DNA from: DASSUW01 sp963830725
GTDB lineage: Bacteria; Actinomycetota; Thermoleophilia; Solirubrobacterales; Solirubrobacteraceae
DNA: 64,000 bases
Direction of reading: 5' to 3'
Assembly: GCA_963830725.1 (NCBI GenBank)
Contig: CAWHNO010000002.1
Location: 1-64,000 of the forward strand
The notes beneath the pieces were generated by a model. It searched no databases and had not been told where the DNA came from. It was given only the letters and a program-made list of their open reading frames with translations. Of this stretch, positions 1 through 10,100 are shown in pieces; position 1 is the first letter of the stretch, and each line of letters opens with the position of its first letter. The translations under genes and the position numbers were made by a program.

Positions 1-639
1 GGTAGCGCTCGTAGTCGTTCACCGACATGCCACCACCCGCGCTGTTCGGGCCCGGCCAGGTGTTCGGGATGAAGCCGTGGTTGCCGATCGCCTCGAGCCC
101 GAACTCGTCAAGGAAGCCCCGCAGCGTGCGCCCGTAGGCCAGGTACGCCGCGCGCGACGCCGGGGTGGTGACGCCGCCGGGCGCCGGGTTCGGCTGACCC
201 CGCCGGGGTTGTTGGCGTTCTGCCCGTAGCCGGCGAACTCGATCTGCTTGAAGCCGGCCTCCCGCAAGAACTCGAGCAGCTCCAGCCAGCCGCCGGGAAG
301 CGGCACGAGCGGCCCGAGATCGTTCGGGTCCTCCGGGAAGTCCGGCCCGCCGATGAAGCCCATCGTCGGGGCCACTCCCAACGCCGCGCTGGCCGCGATC
401 CCGACCCTTCCCGGAACGTCACGTTGGGTGAAGGTGATCGTGCCCAGCTTCCCGTCGGGGATGAGCCGCCCACTGGGGGCCTTCGTGGCCTTCGCCTTCG
501 TAGCGGCGAACACGTTTCCCGGGCCGGCCGCGCACGCCGTGGCCGCCGCCGCACCCGCACCGGCCAGAAGCTGCCGCCGGCTGATCGTCCTCTGCAGGGC
601 CTCCTGCCGACTCAGTATCTGGCGCTTGCCTCTCCTCAT
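1..639 (-). CDS. Tat-exported xylose-isomerase-like TIM-barrel protein (copy 1), partial, frameshifted
   Basis: The gene runs off the left edge of the window. The start at 639 (MRRGKRQ) is preferred because an AGGAG stretch lies just upstream; an in-frame start at 669 also exists. A twin-arginine signal (SRRQLLAG, then an Ala-rich segment) indicates folded export. The mature part shares GFIGGPDFPEDPNDLGPLVPLP with the complete paralogue at 5531-6856 (GFLGGPGYPDDPTDLGPLVPLP), so it belongs to the same sugar phosphate isomerase/epimerase-like family. Near position 197 the frame breaks by one missing base. After the break the other frame continues sensibly (PASRAAYLAYGRTLRGFLDE, then EAIGNHGFIPN) to the edge. 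It lies 69 bp downstream of the ThuA protein gene and is probably co-transcribed with it. Substrate is unknown; a role on keto- or phospho-sugars is family inference. Confidence 0.75.
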
Positions 640-707
640 GAGCTCTCCTCTCCGCCCCGGACGGGGCAACCGGCCAGCCTCGCGGGCACCCGGCTCGGTA
701 GTTGACG

Positions 708-3700
708 CTACGGCGTCCCGACACCCCCGCCGACGAACTCGACCCAGTTGAGATTGAAGAAGTTGTTGCCGGGCCCCCCCGCCACCGGCCGGAAGACCAG
801 GAACAGCTCGTTCGTTCCGCCCGGGTCGGTGATCGGGAAGGTTTGGCTCGCGAACGTGGTGGCGTTCGCGGTCGGCTGGATCGTGTACGAGCCCACGATC
901 GGACCGTCGACCGCGTCCCGGTGCAGCTCGACCAGCCCCGTGCCGCCGGCCCCCGAGCCGCCCGAGGTCCGGAACGTGATCGCGCTGATGTTGACCAGGT
1001 TGAACGGCCCGTTGAGGCGGATCCAGTCGCCGTTGGACAAGCCGCCGCGATGCTCGCCGCCGCCCTCGTCGGCGTTGGCCGCCGTGTTGGTGCCGGACTG
1101 GCTGAGCGCATGCTCGACCTGCTGCTTGCGTTGGCGGACGTTGGCCTCGGCGATCGTCGTCAGCGACGGGACGCCGCCCGCGCCGCCCTTGTCCGTGTAG
1201 CGGACGTTGACGACGCCGAATACGTTGCCGCCGTGGGAGATGTCGTTCGGGTCGGTCTGCAGCGAGCCGCTGCAGCCGGTCGTGGACTCCTGGGCGTGGC
1301 CGTGAGTGTCATGGCCGAGCACGAACGTCACCTGCACGTCGGTGCAGTTGACGGTGCCGTCCTCGGGATCGGTGACCGTGACGGAGTACGGGATGCTGTC
1401 GCCGAAGGCGAACGTCCCGCCCTCCACGGGCTGGCTGATCGTGATCGTCGGGCTCGTGTTGCCGACCGTGATCACCGTGCTCGTCGAGGTCTGCTGACCC
1501 GAGGAGTCGAACACCGTCAGCGTGGCGGTGTAACGACCCATGGGGTGTAGGTGTGCGTCGGGTTGGGGTCGATCGAGATCGGCGAGCCGTCGCCGAAGTC
1601 CCACTCGAAACGGATCGAATCACCCGGGTCGGGATCCATCGAGCCCTCGCTCGAGAAGTTCACCGTCAGCGGTGCCGGGCCGTCGGTGCGGTTGGCGTTG
1701 ATCACCGCTCGCGGCGCCCGCTGGCCCTTCACGTACTCCCACTTGTACATGCCGGCGTCCGGGTTGATGTTGAAGAACCCGTCGCCGTAGGTCAGCAGGT
1801 AGAACGCGCCGTCGTCACCGAACTGCATGTCCATCGGGGTGTCGCACTCGAACAGGAACGTCGGGTTCGCGACAACCGCGCCGCAGTCCAGGAAGTTGTT
1901 GATCTTCTGGATGCGGTTCTGCGAGTCGAGCTTCGCCTCGCGCATTGTGCCTCGGTGAACTCGCCGAGGATCACCGACTCGTCGTAGTACGGCGGGAACT
2001 TCTTCGGGTTGGGGTTGTTCGGGTCGTAGTTGTACTTCGCGATGCCGTGCGGGCCGACGCCGTCCGTGTAGAGCTCCGGGAAGAGCCGCGGGCACTCGGT
2101 GGTGGATCCCGGGGCGGCCGGACCCGGCGTGTCCGGACCGTTGGGGTTGTAACCCTGCGTGTACGCCTGGCACGGCGTGCCGATCGGGGTGTTGGCGTTG
2201 TCGTTGTAGGAGTACCAGATGTCAGGATCGGTGATCGGCGGCAGTTCCCTTAGGCCGGGCTCGACCGTCGGCCCGCCGTCGAGGTTCCAGCGCGAGTCGT
2301 TGGTCGGCGTCGAGCCGGCGCAGTCGGTCAGGAGCTGCGGCGGGTCGTGCAGCGGCACGCCGGCGGTGTTGTTCGCGTTCGGGGCCGGGGTGAGCGGCAC
2401 CTTCGGCGCCCATTCGGTGTGGTTCCAGGCGTTGTAGCCGAGCTTCGTCGAATAGCAGGCCGGCCAGCCGTAGTTGGACGGCTTGCGGACGATCTCGTAG
2501 CGACCGGTGCCGGCTGGGCCGCGGCCGCGGAGCGGCTGGCTTGGCGTCCGGCGAGTAGTCGCTGACGTACGCGACGTCGTTTTCGTCGACCTGGACGCGG
2601 AACGGGTTGCGGAAGCCCATCGCGTAGACCTCGGGACGGGTCTTCTCGCGCGGCGCGCCGCCCACAAGCGGGAACAGGTTCCCGGCCGGGATCGTGTACG
2701 CGCCGGTGCCGGAGCCGAAGTCGGCCTTATTGGCGTCGGCGGCGGCGATGTCTGAGTCCTTGACCTTGATCCGCAGCAGCTTGCCGCGCAGGTCGTTGGT
2801 GTTCAGCGCGCTGCGCCGCGCGTCACCGCTTGGCCGCTGGAACCAGCCGCCCTCCACGGTGGTGGCGAGCGCCAGCGTCGCGCCCGTCAGACCGGCGCCG
2901 TCGCCGGTGATCTGCGGTTGCTCGGACTGCTGCAGCGCGCGCCGGAAGTGCACGGTCGTCGTCACGGCCGTGGAGTTGACCGGTCCGCCGGTCACCTGGA
3001 CGCCGTTGGCGCCGACGGTGCTGAGCGCCTCGAGCGCCGAGTCGATCTGCGCCGCGGTGGCGTCGAACGCCAGCGGCGCCGTCGTCTGGCCCTTGAACGT
3101 CAGCGTGAACGTGCCCGCGGTCGCGCCCTGGGCACGCACCGTCTGCTGCTCGTCGGTGAGCTGGTCGTTGTGCGGGCCCATCCCGCGGCCGATGATGCCG
3201 CCCGCGGGCGTGTCGTCGCCGGTGACCAGCCACAGGTTGTTGTGCTTGTCGAAGTCGATGTCACCCGCGACGTGGCAGCACTCCTGACGGTTGACCGGCA
3301 TCCGAATGATCTGCTGCTCGGAGTTCAGGTCCAAGCGCGCGCCGCTCGCGTCCTCGATGAACTTGAAGCGTGAGAGCTGGAAATACCCGACGTACGGGTC
3401 CCAGGCTGTCTTCGTCGGCGACGTGGCCGGCGTGTTGGTGGTCGGTGTCGTCTGCGTGACGATCTCGCCGGTCGACAGCTTCACGTCCGTGACCGTCTGG
3501 GGCGAGTAGAACAGGTACACCCACTTGTTCTGGGCGAAGTTGCGGTCGATCGCCGGGCCGTACAGGCCATCCTCGGAGTTCGTGTAGATGCGCTGCGTCA
3601 GCGGGACGGCCGGGTCCGCGAAGTTGGCGATGATCTGCGTCGTGCCCGTCGCCGGGTTGTGCAGGCGCACCGTGCCCGTGCGAGCGGTCTGGATGATCCG

Positions 3701-4597
3701 CCCGTCCGGGAACTGGTCGAAGCCGATCGGCTCGTTGAGGTTCGGCGGCGCCGAGACCTTGGTCTGCTGGTAGTTGCGCAGGACGGTCGCGCCGCAGTCG
3801 CTGTAGACCGGGTCGGCCTGGCCGGCGGCCCAGCTGATCGCGCCCTTCAGGTGCGTCGTGAAGGTGGCGTCGAAGCTCGCAGTGGTATTGCCCAGCGCGG
3901 TGTAGAACGAGCGGCCGCCCTGATAGTCCTTGCACCACGACACCGGATGGTCGGCGCCCATCGTGCCGCCCTCGATCCCGTCGAGGACCTGGCCCTGCGG
4001 CTGCGGGCCGAACGGATCGGCGACGACCGTGCTGAGCACGTGCGAGACGCCGCGCACGTTCGGCGTGAAGTTGTACCAGTGATCAGTGCGGCTCCAGTAC
4101 TCCGGCAGCGTCTTGGTCGCGTCGTGCACGCGGTCATAGACCTTGACCGTGCCCGACTGCGACACGGTGCGGCCGGAGGCGCGCGTGCCGAGGACGTCGG
4201 TCAGGAACTGCCAGCTCGGATCGGTCTCGATCGCCGAGCCGACGCCGACGAAGCCGCCGCCGAGCGCGAAGTACTCCTCGAAGCTCGCCCGGTGGGCGTC
4301 GGTGAGCGGGCTGGCCATTCCCGTGTTGAGAAACACCACTGTGCGGTACTGCTCGAGCCGCTTGGCCGTGAACTGGTCCCCGACGTCGGCCGGCGACGGG
4401 GCCGTCACCGAGAACCCGGCCGACCTGCCCGCAGACCGGATCGCGCTGACGCCCGCCTTCGAGAGCGCGTTGTCGGCGCTCGTCACCACCAGGACCTTGT
4501 AATCCGCGGCCGCAGCGGTCGACGGCACCGCAAGCGCCAGGGTCGTAAGCATCAACGCCGCGAACGAGGTCGCGCGCCCCACGTTACCCCTCAACAT
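708..4597 (-). CDS. Secreted ThuA + glucose/sorbosone dehydrogenase + PKD + CBM6-like protein (copy 1), frameshifted
   Basis: About 1,295 residues. The start at 4597 has GGGGAGAGG just upstream. Domains in order: Sec signal (about 1-31); ThuA-like glutamine-amidotransferase fold (about 33-265); soluble PQQ-type glucose/sorbosone dehydrogenase propeller starting near 275 (EPIGFDQFPDGRIIQT, CCHVAGDIDFD, YAMGFRNPF); a roughly 100-residue beta-rich insert interrupting the propeller near 487-590; a PKD domain (FEWDFGDGSP); and a C-terminal CBM6-like module (NGDWIRLNGPFNL, NLNWVEFVGGG). It is probably an extracellular sugar-oxidising or sugar-binding protein. The frame breaks near 2530 (one extra base), 1945 and 1540 (one missing base each), placed by comparison with the paralogue at 7166-10985. 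The full-length paralogue and the conserved domains on both sides of each break argue for sequencing error, not a pseudogene. Confidence 0.85.
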
Positions 4598-4755
4598 CGA
4601 CCTCTCCCCTCGGTGGCACTGAGGCCAGTCAGACCCTGAGATTGGCTGACGGGCGGCGTAAGCCTACGCCCCACCTACACGGCTGTCAAAGCCTTTTGCC
4701 GTTCGAGCACGAAACACCAATGACCCCCGACCCACAACGTCAGCGACGACGCAGC

Positions 4756-5424
4756 TCAGGTGTCGGGCTCGAGGTCGCGCACTGTGCGCCGGTGCACGAC
4801 GACGAGCAGTGCGCCGAGCAGGAGCACGCTCGCCCCGAAGACGGCGGCGAACAGCCACGGCCCGCCCGCGGTGTCGGAGTCGCTCGCCCTCGCGGCGCCG
4901 AGGATGCCCCTGGGGTTGTTCTCGGCCGGCGGGATCCGCTTTGGCAGGGGGTGGCCGCCGGCCGCCGCGAGGCGCCGGACGGCGACTATGGCCGTGCGGG
5001 CGAGGGCGTTGCCTTCGGCCTCCTTCGCGAGCGGGAGGCCGCGCGCGAGCTCGGCCGCGAGCGGCCGCGTGATCGGCATGAGCGTGCCGCCGCGCGGCTG
5101 CGTCCCGCCCAGCCCGAACCGGTGCGGCGTCACGATGAGCACCGGCGCCCGGAGGCCGCCGTAGGCCTCCAGCTCGTCGCTCACGGTCGTGACGTAGGTC
5201 TGCGTGTCCTCGATCGGCTCCGGCTCGCCGCCCGTGTCCTCCTCGCTCGCGAAGAGGACGACCTTGATCGGGTACCCCCGCTCCGCGGCCGCTTCGATCA
5301 CACCGCGCAGCTGGAGCTCGACCGCGAGGTCCGGCGGCGCGGAGTACGACGTGAGCAGTGAGTCCGTCTCGAGGTAGTGGGCCGTCGGGTCGCCGTGCGC
5401 CAGAGCGCGGGTAGGGCCGACCAC
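4756..5424 (-). CDS. Exported protein with C-terminal membrane anchor, possibly TPM-like
   Basis: The mature part (DPTAHYLETDSLLTSYSAPP, then IKVVLFASEEDTGGEP and APVLIVTPHRFGLGG) loosely resembles TPM-type periplasmic domains, but I cannot assign it firmly. One transmembrane helix near the C-terminus (LFAAVFGASVLLLGALLVVV) is followed by HRR, so the domain faces outward. The only usual start codon is GTG at 5424. In-frame codons upstream of it encode a signal-peptide-like stretch (SLAVALAVALAAVVGPTRAL after RRNGRR), so the true start is probably further upstream and hidden by an indel or an unusual start codon. It sits alone between the two duplicated sugar units, 158 bp upstream of the copy 1 ThuA gene. 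Function unknown. Confidence 0.55.
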   Translation of the reverse strand: MVGPTRALAHGDPTAHYLETDSLLTSYSAPPDLAVELQLRGVIEAAAERGYPIKVVLFASEEDTGGEPEPIEDTQTYVTTVSDELEAYGGLRAPVLIVTPHRFGLGGTQPRGGTLMPITRPLAAELARGLPLAKEAEGNALARTAIVAVRRLAAAGGHPLPKRIPPAENNPRGILGAARASDSDTAGGPWLFAAVFGASVLLLGALLVVVHRRTVRDLEPDT

Positions 5425-5473
5425 CGCGGCCAGCGCGACCGCGAGCGCAACGGCGAGCGATCCACCCGCGCGA

Positions 5474-5502
5474 AGGAGGGGCGCTTTGCGAGCGCCCCTC
5501 CT
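5474..5502 (-). terminator. Strong hairpin after the copy 2 TIM-barrel gene
   Basis: A perfect 12-bp inverted repeat, AGGAGGGGCGCT and AGCGCCCCTCCT, is separated by a 5-base loop. It begins about 29 bases after the stop codon at 5531 on the minus strand. There is no clear T-tract, which is common for GC-rich actinobacterial terminators. It should separate transcription of the TIM-barrel gene from the small membrane protein gene, whose upstream coding stretch overlaps it. Confidence 0.65.
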
Positions 5503-5530
5503 GCCGTTCCGGCGGACGGTTGCGATCGTC

Positions 5531-6856
5531 CTACCGCCTCAAGCTGAGCAGCGCGGCAGCGGAGGCCTTCGCGTGGCGCAGCGAGCGGCCGGGGTCGGCG
5601 TTCGCGCCGGTCGCCGGCCCGGGTCCGCTGTCGCTCTCGATCAGGTAGAGGCGCTGCCCGCCCAGGTTCTCGAACATGTGCTCGAAGCCGGGGCAGTCCG
5701 GATCTGCGTTCGGGTGGTCGGGGCCGGGCCCTGCGCCCAGATCGCCCTCGCCCGACACGATCGTGTCGGTGAACGTCGGCGTGCGCGCGAACGTCTGGAA
5801 GTACGGGGCGCCGCCGCTCTCCGGCGGGCCGCCCACCCAGGTCCCGGTCTGCGCGGTGTTCCGGAAGCCGTCCTTGATGTGCCAGCCCATCACCCGGCGC
5901 TGCTCGGCCTGCGCGAGTTCCCACACGCTGATGTCGGGCTGTTGCGTGGTCGCGCTCAGGAAACGGACGCGGCCCGACCAGTTGTGCAGGATGTCGATCT
6001 CCCATCCGAAGAGGGCACGGGCGGTGTTCCCCATCACATACTGGATCCGGTGCACGGTGTTGAGCTCCGGATGCGCCGGATCGTTGAAGAAGCGGTAGTT
6101 GTCCTGCTCCGGGTGGTAGAAGTACTTGACCCCGCGCGACTGCAGGATCTCGCCGATCCGGTTGGCGTGCTCCGCCCGGCTCCTGAACCCGAACGTACGG
6201 GCGCCCGTGTTCGGGTTCACGTAGTCCTCGAGCCAGCCCGAGGCGTTCGGGAGATTCACCGCCGGGTTCGCCGGGTCCGGGCTGTTGTTCGGAAGCTGCG
6301 ACAGATTGCCGGAGAAGCCCATCGCCTCCATTCCGAGCGTGCTGAAGAACTCGAAGTTCGCCTCACCGGCCGCCGTGAGATTGCCGGTCGCGGGGTCGAA
6401 ATTGCCGAGCCCGAACTGATGCGTCCCCACCGCGTTCAATCCCGCATCGTCGAGGTACTGCCGGATCTCGGCGGCGGTCGGCTGCCGGCCGAGCTCGTTG
6501 ACGTTCTGCGTCGACTGGAAGAACTCGAAGCCCCTGACGTCGACCGAGGCGAGGTACTCGAAGACCTCCGCAAACCCGCCCGGGAGAGGCACGAGCGGGC
6601 CGAGGTCGGTCGGGTCGTCCGGATAGCCAGGGCCGCCGAGGAAGCCCATGGCCGGCGTCAGGCCGAGCCGGTTGCTGGATGCGATGCTGAGCCGTGCCGT
6701 GGCATCGCGCACCGAGAACTGCTGGACCCCGAGCAGGCCGGGTGCGATCGTGGGCCTGCCGCCGCCGAGCGTGACGCTGGCGCCGCCGAGGGACGCCGCG
6801 GCGGCGACCCCGGCGCTCGCGCCGATGAACTCCCGCCGGCTGAGTTTCCTGCTCAT
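5531..6856 (-). CDS. Tat-exported xylose-isomerase-like TIM-barrel protein (copy 2)
   Basis: 441 residues, intact. It has a twin-arginine signal (LSRREFIGASAGVAAAASLG) and then a sugar phosphate isomerase/epimerase-like barrel. Features include DVRGFEFFQSTQNVNELG, LNAVGTHQFGLGNF, FYHPEQDNYRFF and WHIKDG, typical of metal-binding strands in this superfamily (His and Glu/Asp side chains at strand ends). The start at 6856 follows a GGAGGGGGAGCAAGG stretch. It lies 309 bp downstream of the copy 2 ThuA protein gene but past a strong hairpin, so it may have its own promoter. Related barrels act as epimerases, isomerases or 3-keto-glycoside-cleaving enzymes; which applies here cannot be told from sequence. 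Confidence 0.85.
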   Translation of the reverse strand: MSRKLSRREFIGASAGVAAAASLGGASVTLGGGRPTIAPGLLGVQQFSVRDATARLSIASSNRLGLTPAMGFLGGPGYPDDPTDLGPLVPLPGGFAEVFEYLASVDVRGFEFFQSTQNVNELGRQPTAAEIRQYLDDAGLNAVGTHQFGLGNFDPATGNLTAAGEANFEFFSTLGMEAMGFSGNLSQLPNNSPDPANPAVNLPNASGWLEDYVNPNTGARTFGFRSRAEHANRIGEILQSRGVKYFYHPEQDNYRFFNDPAHPELNTVHRIQYVMGNTARALFGWEIDILHNWSGRVRFLSATTQQPDISVWELAQAEQRRVMGWHIKDGFRNTAQTGTWVGGPPESGGAPYFQTFARTPTFTDTIVSGEGDLGAGPGPDHPNADPDCPGFEHMFENLGGQRLYLIESDSGPGPATGANADPGRSLRHAKASAAALLSLRR

Positions 6857-7165
6857 ACCTTGCTCCCCCTCCTCCCGCCCCGTGGGGCGGCCTCGTGGAA
6901 TCGCGACCGCTGCGACCTCGTGGCCGCGGCGCGCGCGCAGGTGTCCAGATCGGACGGGCGGCTCACGGGCACCGGCTGGCAGCCGGCGCTCGGTGAGCCA
7001 GACGTACGACGCGTTGGATCAGTCCGTTCGACCCCTCGATCTATCCCTCTCCCTTGACGCTCAGGAGCGCTGAATCCGGCGGGATCGAGCGTAGTTCTTC
7101 TCTTCATGGCGATCAAGCGAAGTCGCGTGGGGGCGCCGCCGCGGCTGCGGCGGCGCCCCCTGGCT
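6857..7165. other. Intergenic region between copy 2 ThuA and TIM-barrel genes
   Basis: 309 bp. It contains the hairpin at 7129-7160 and the ribosome binding site of the downstream gene near 6862-6875. An 87-codon open frame on the minus strand (7116-6853) has low-complexity, Arg/Pro-rich content and no recognisable domain, so I do not call it a gene. A promoter for the TIM-barrel gene may lie here, but I see no convincing -10/-35 pair. Confidence 0.5.
7129..7160 (-). terminator. Strong hairpin after the copy 2 ThuA gene
   Basis: A perfect 14-bp stem (GGGGGCGCCGCCGC paired with GCGGCGGCGCCCCC) with a 4-base loop starts 5 bases after the stop codon at 7166 on the minus strand. No T-run follows. 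Position and stem strength fit a terminator or a 3'-end stabiliser. Confidence 0.7.
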
Positions 7166-10100
7166 CTAGGTGCCGACGCCTGCGCCGCCGAACTCGACCC
7201 AGTTGAGGCTGTACGTGTTCGCGCTCGAGAACACGAGGAACAGCCTGTGTGAGCCGCCCGGGTTCACGATCGGGAACGTCCGGCTCGCGTACGTCCCGGC
7301 CGCCGTCCCGTTGATCATGTGGCTCGACACGAGCGTGCCGCCGCCTGCGGCATTGATCGCATCGCGCCAGACCTCAACCGTTCCGGACGGCGCGTCGGCG
7401 GTGCCGCCGGTCACCCGGAACGTGATCGAGTCGATGTTCAGCAGGTTGAACGGGCCGTTGAGCTCGATCCAGTCACCCGCGCTGAGGCCGCCGCGCTGGC
7501 CGCCTGGGAAGACATCGCCGACGTCGGTCGAGGCGGCGACGTTCGTGCCGCTCTGGTTGAGCGCGTTCTCGACCTCCTGCCGCTTCTGGCGGATCTGGCT
7601 CTGGTCGACGGTCGTCAGCGCGGGAACGCCGCCGGCGCCGCCCAGGTCGGTGTACGACGCGCTGATCACGCCGTAGACGTTGCCGCCGTGCGAGACGTCC
7701 GCCGGCATCCGTCGGCAGGACGCCGGTGCAACCGGTCGTCGACGCCTCGGCGTGGCCGTGCGTGTCGTGGCCGAGCACGAACGTCACCTCGACCCTCGAG
7801 CAGTTGATCGGCCCGTCGTCGGGGTCGGTGACCGTGACCGCGAACGGGATGTCATCGCCGAACGCGAACGTCCCGTCCTCGACCGGCACGGTGACCGTGA
7901 CCGTCGGGGCGGTGTTGCCGACCGTGATCGTGGTATTCGCCGAGCCGACCTTGCCGCTCGAGTCGATCACGGAGAGCTTCGCCGTGTACTGCCCGCGCGT
8001 CGTGTAGGTGAACGTCGGGTTCGGCTCGACCGAGTCGACCGTGCCGTTGCCGTCGAAGTCCCACTCGAAGCGGATCGAGTCAGCCGGATCGGGATCGTTC
8101 GAGCCCGCGCTCGAGAAGTTGACGGTCAGCGGCGAGGGCCCGTCCGTCTTGTCGGCGGTCAGGACCGCCACCGGCGTCCGCTGCCCCTTGACGTAGTCCC
8201 ACCGCATCATCCCGGCGTCCGGGTTGATGGCGAAGAAGCCGTCGCCGTAGGTCAGCAGGTAGAACGCGCCGTCGGGCCCGAACTCCATGTCCATCGGGTT
8301 GTCGCACAGCCACGGCCTCGTCGGCGTGGCCGGGGCCGGACCGCACGGGAGCGTGTTGTTGATCTTGAGGATCTTCCCGTTCGAGTCCATGCGGATCTCG
8401 CGCATCGTGTCCTGCGTGAACTCGCCGGCGATCCACGCCCCGTCCCAGTAGGGCGGGAACTTCGTCGCGCTCGGGTTGGACGCGTCGTAGTTGTACGGCG
8501 CCGTCCCGTGCGGGCCGACGCCGCCGGTGAACAGCTCCGGGAACACGCGCGGGCACATCCCGGCGATCGGGGCGGGCGGTGCGTTCGGGCCGTACGAGTC
8601 GAAGCACGGCGTGCCGTACAGGAACTGCTGGTTGTTGTCGCGGTACGAGTACCAGATCTCCGGGTTGGTGATCGGAGGTCCGAACTCGAGGCCCGGCTCG
8701 ACCGTCGGGCCGCCGCTCGCGACCCAGCGCGAGGTGTTCTGCGGGCCCCGCGTCGCGTTGTCGCACTCGTTCAGCTCGGGTGCGGCCGCGCTCGGCAGCG
8801 GAGTGGACGTGTTGAAGTCCCACTTGTAGTAGCGCGAGGTCCTTCCGGTAGCAGAGCGGCCAGCCGTAGTTCGCCGGCTTGCGCACGATCTCGAAGCGGC
8901 CGGTGCCCGCGGGCCCGCGGAACTGCACGGGGAACTGCGAGTCGGGCGAGTAGTCGCTGACGTACGCGACGTCGAACTTGTCGAGCGTGAGCCGGAACGG
9001 GTTCCGGAAGCCCATCGCGTAGACCTCCGGCGCGGTCCTGGCCGTGCCGACCGGGAAGAGGTTGCCGGCGGGCACGTTGTACGCGCCGCCGAACTCGTTC
9101 TCCTCGGCAGGCGCGATGTCGCCGCCCTTGACGGTGATCCGCAGCAGCTTGCCGCGGAGGTCGTTGGTGTTCTGCGAGGTCCGCCGGGCGTCGACGTGCG
9201 GCGCGTTGAACATCCCGCCCTCGAGCGGGACCTGGAGGCCCTGACCGTTGTTGCCGAGCGCCATCGCGACCGTGAGTACGGCGCCTGCCGGTGAGCCCCG
9301 AGGGGTCCCCGGTCATCTGCGGCACGTTCTGCTCCGCCTGGTTGCCGCGGAAGTTGACCGTCCGCGTCCCCGTCCCCGGTCACTGCCACGTCATCGAGGT
9401 TGGGGAGCGCCTCGAGCGCCGACTCGATCGCGGCGTTGTCGAGCGGGAAGGCGATCGGCGCTGTCGTCTGCCCGTCGAACGTGAGCGTGAACGTGCCGCC
9501 GGTCGCACCGGCGATCGCGACCGTCTGGTTCTCGTTCGTGAGCTGGGCGTTGAACGGCCCGAAGCCGCCGGAGTTGCCGCCGCCGGCGGGCGTGTCGTCA
9601 CCCGTGACCATCCACAGGTTGTTCTTCGAGTCGAAGTCGATGTCACCGGCGACGTGGCAGCACGCGCCGCGGTTGTTGGGCACGCGCAGGATCTGCTGTT
9701 CCGACGCGAGGTCGAGGTGCGCCTGCGTGGTCGCGGTCGCGTCGACGAACTTGAAGCGCGAGAGCTGGAAGTAGCCGACGTACTGATCCCACGCGCTCAG
9801 CGACGCTGCGAAGTTCGGCGCGTTCTGCTCGTTCTGCGGCGTCGCCGGATCGTTGAGCGGGGTCGTCACCGTGTGGAGCGTGCCGTCGGCGAACTTGACG
9901 TCCTCCACGGTCGGCGGCGAGTAGAACAGGTAGACCCACTTGTTGGTGTTGAAGTTGTTGTCGACCTCGGGCCCGTACCCGCCATCCTCGTTCGCGATGT
10001 AGACGGGGAGCTGCGCGAGCAGCGTCGTCGAGTTGCTGACCGGGTCGTGGAGCCGGACGCCGCCGCGGCGGTCGGTCTGGATCACGCGGCCGGTGCCGTC

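Noticed and set aside
4655..4670. Hairpin GGCGTA-AGCC-TACGCC upstream of the copy 1 ThuA gene
   Set aside because: A 6-bp stem in GC-rich DNA is expected by chance, and it lies in a spacer rather than directly after a stop codon.
6853..7116. An 87-codon minus-strand frame between the copy 2 ThuA and TIM-barrel genes
   Set aside because: No ribosome binding site or recognisable domain. It would begin inside the spacer and run into the ribosome binding site of the next gene.
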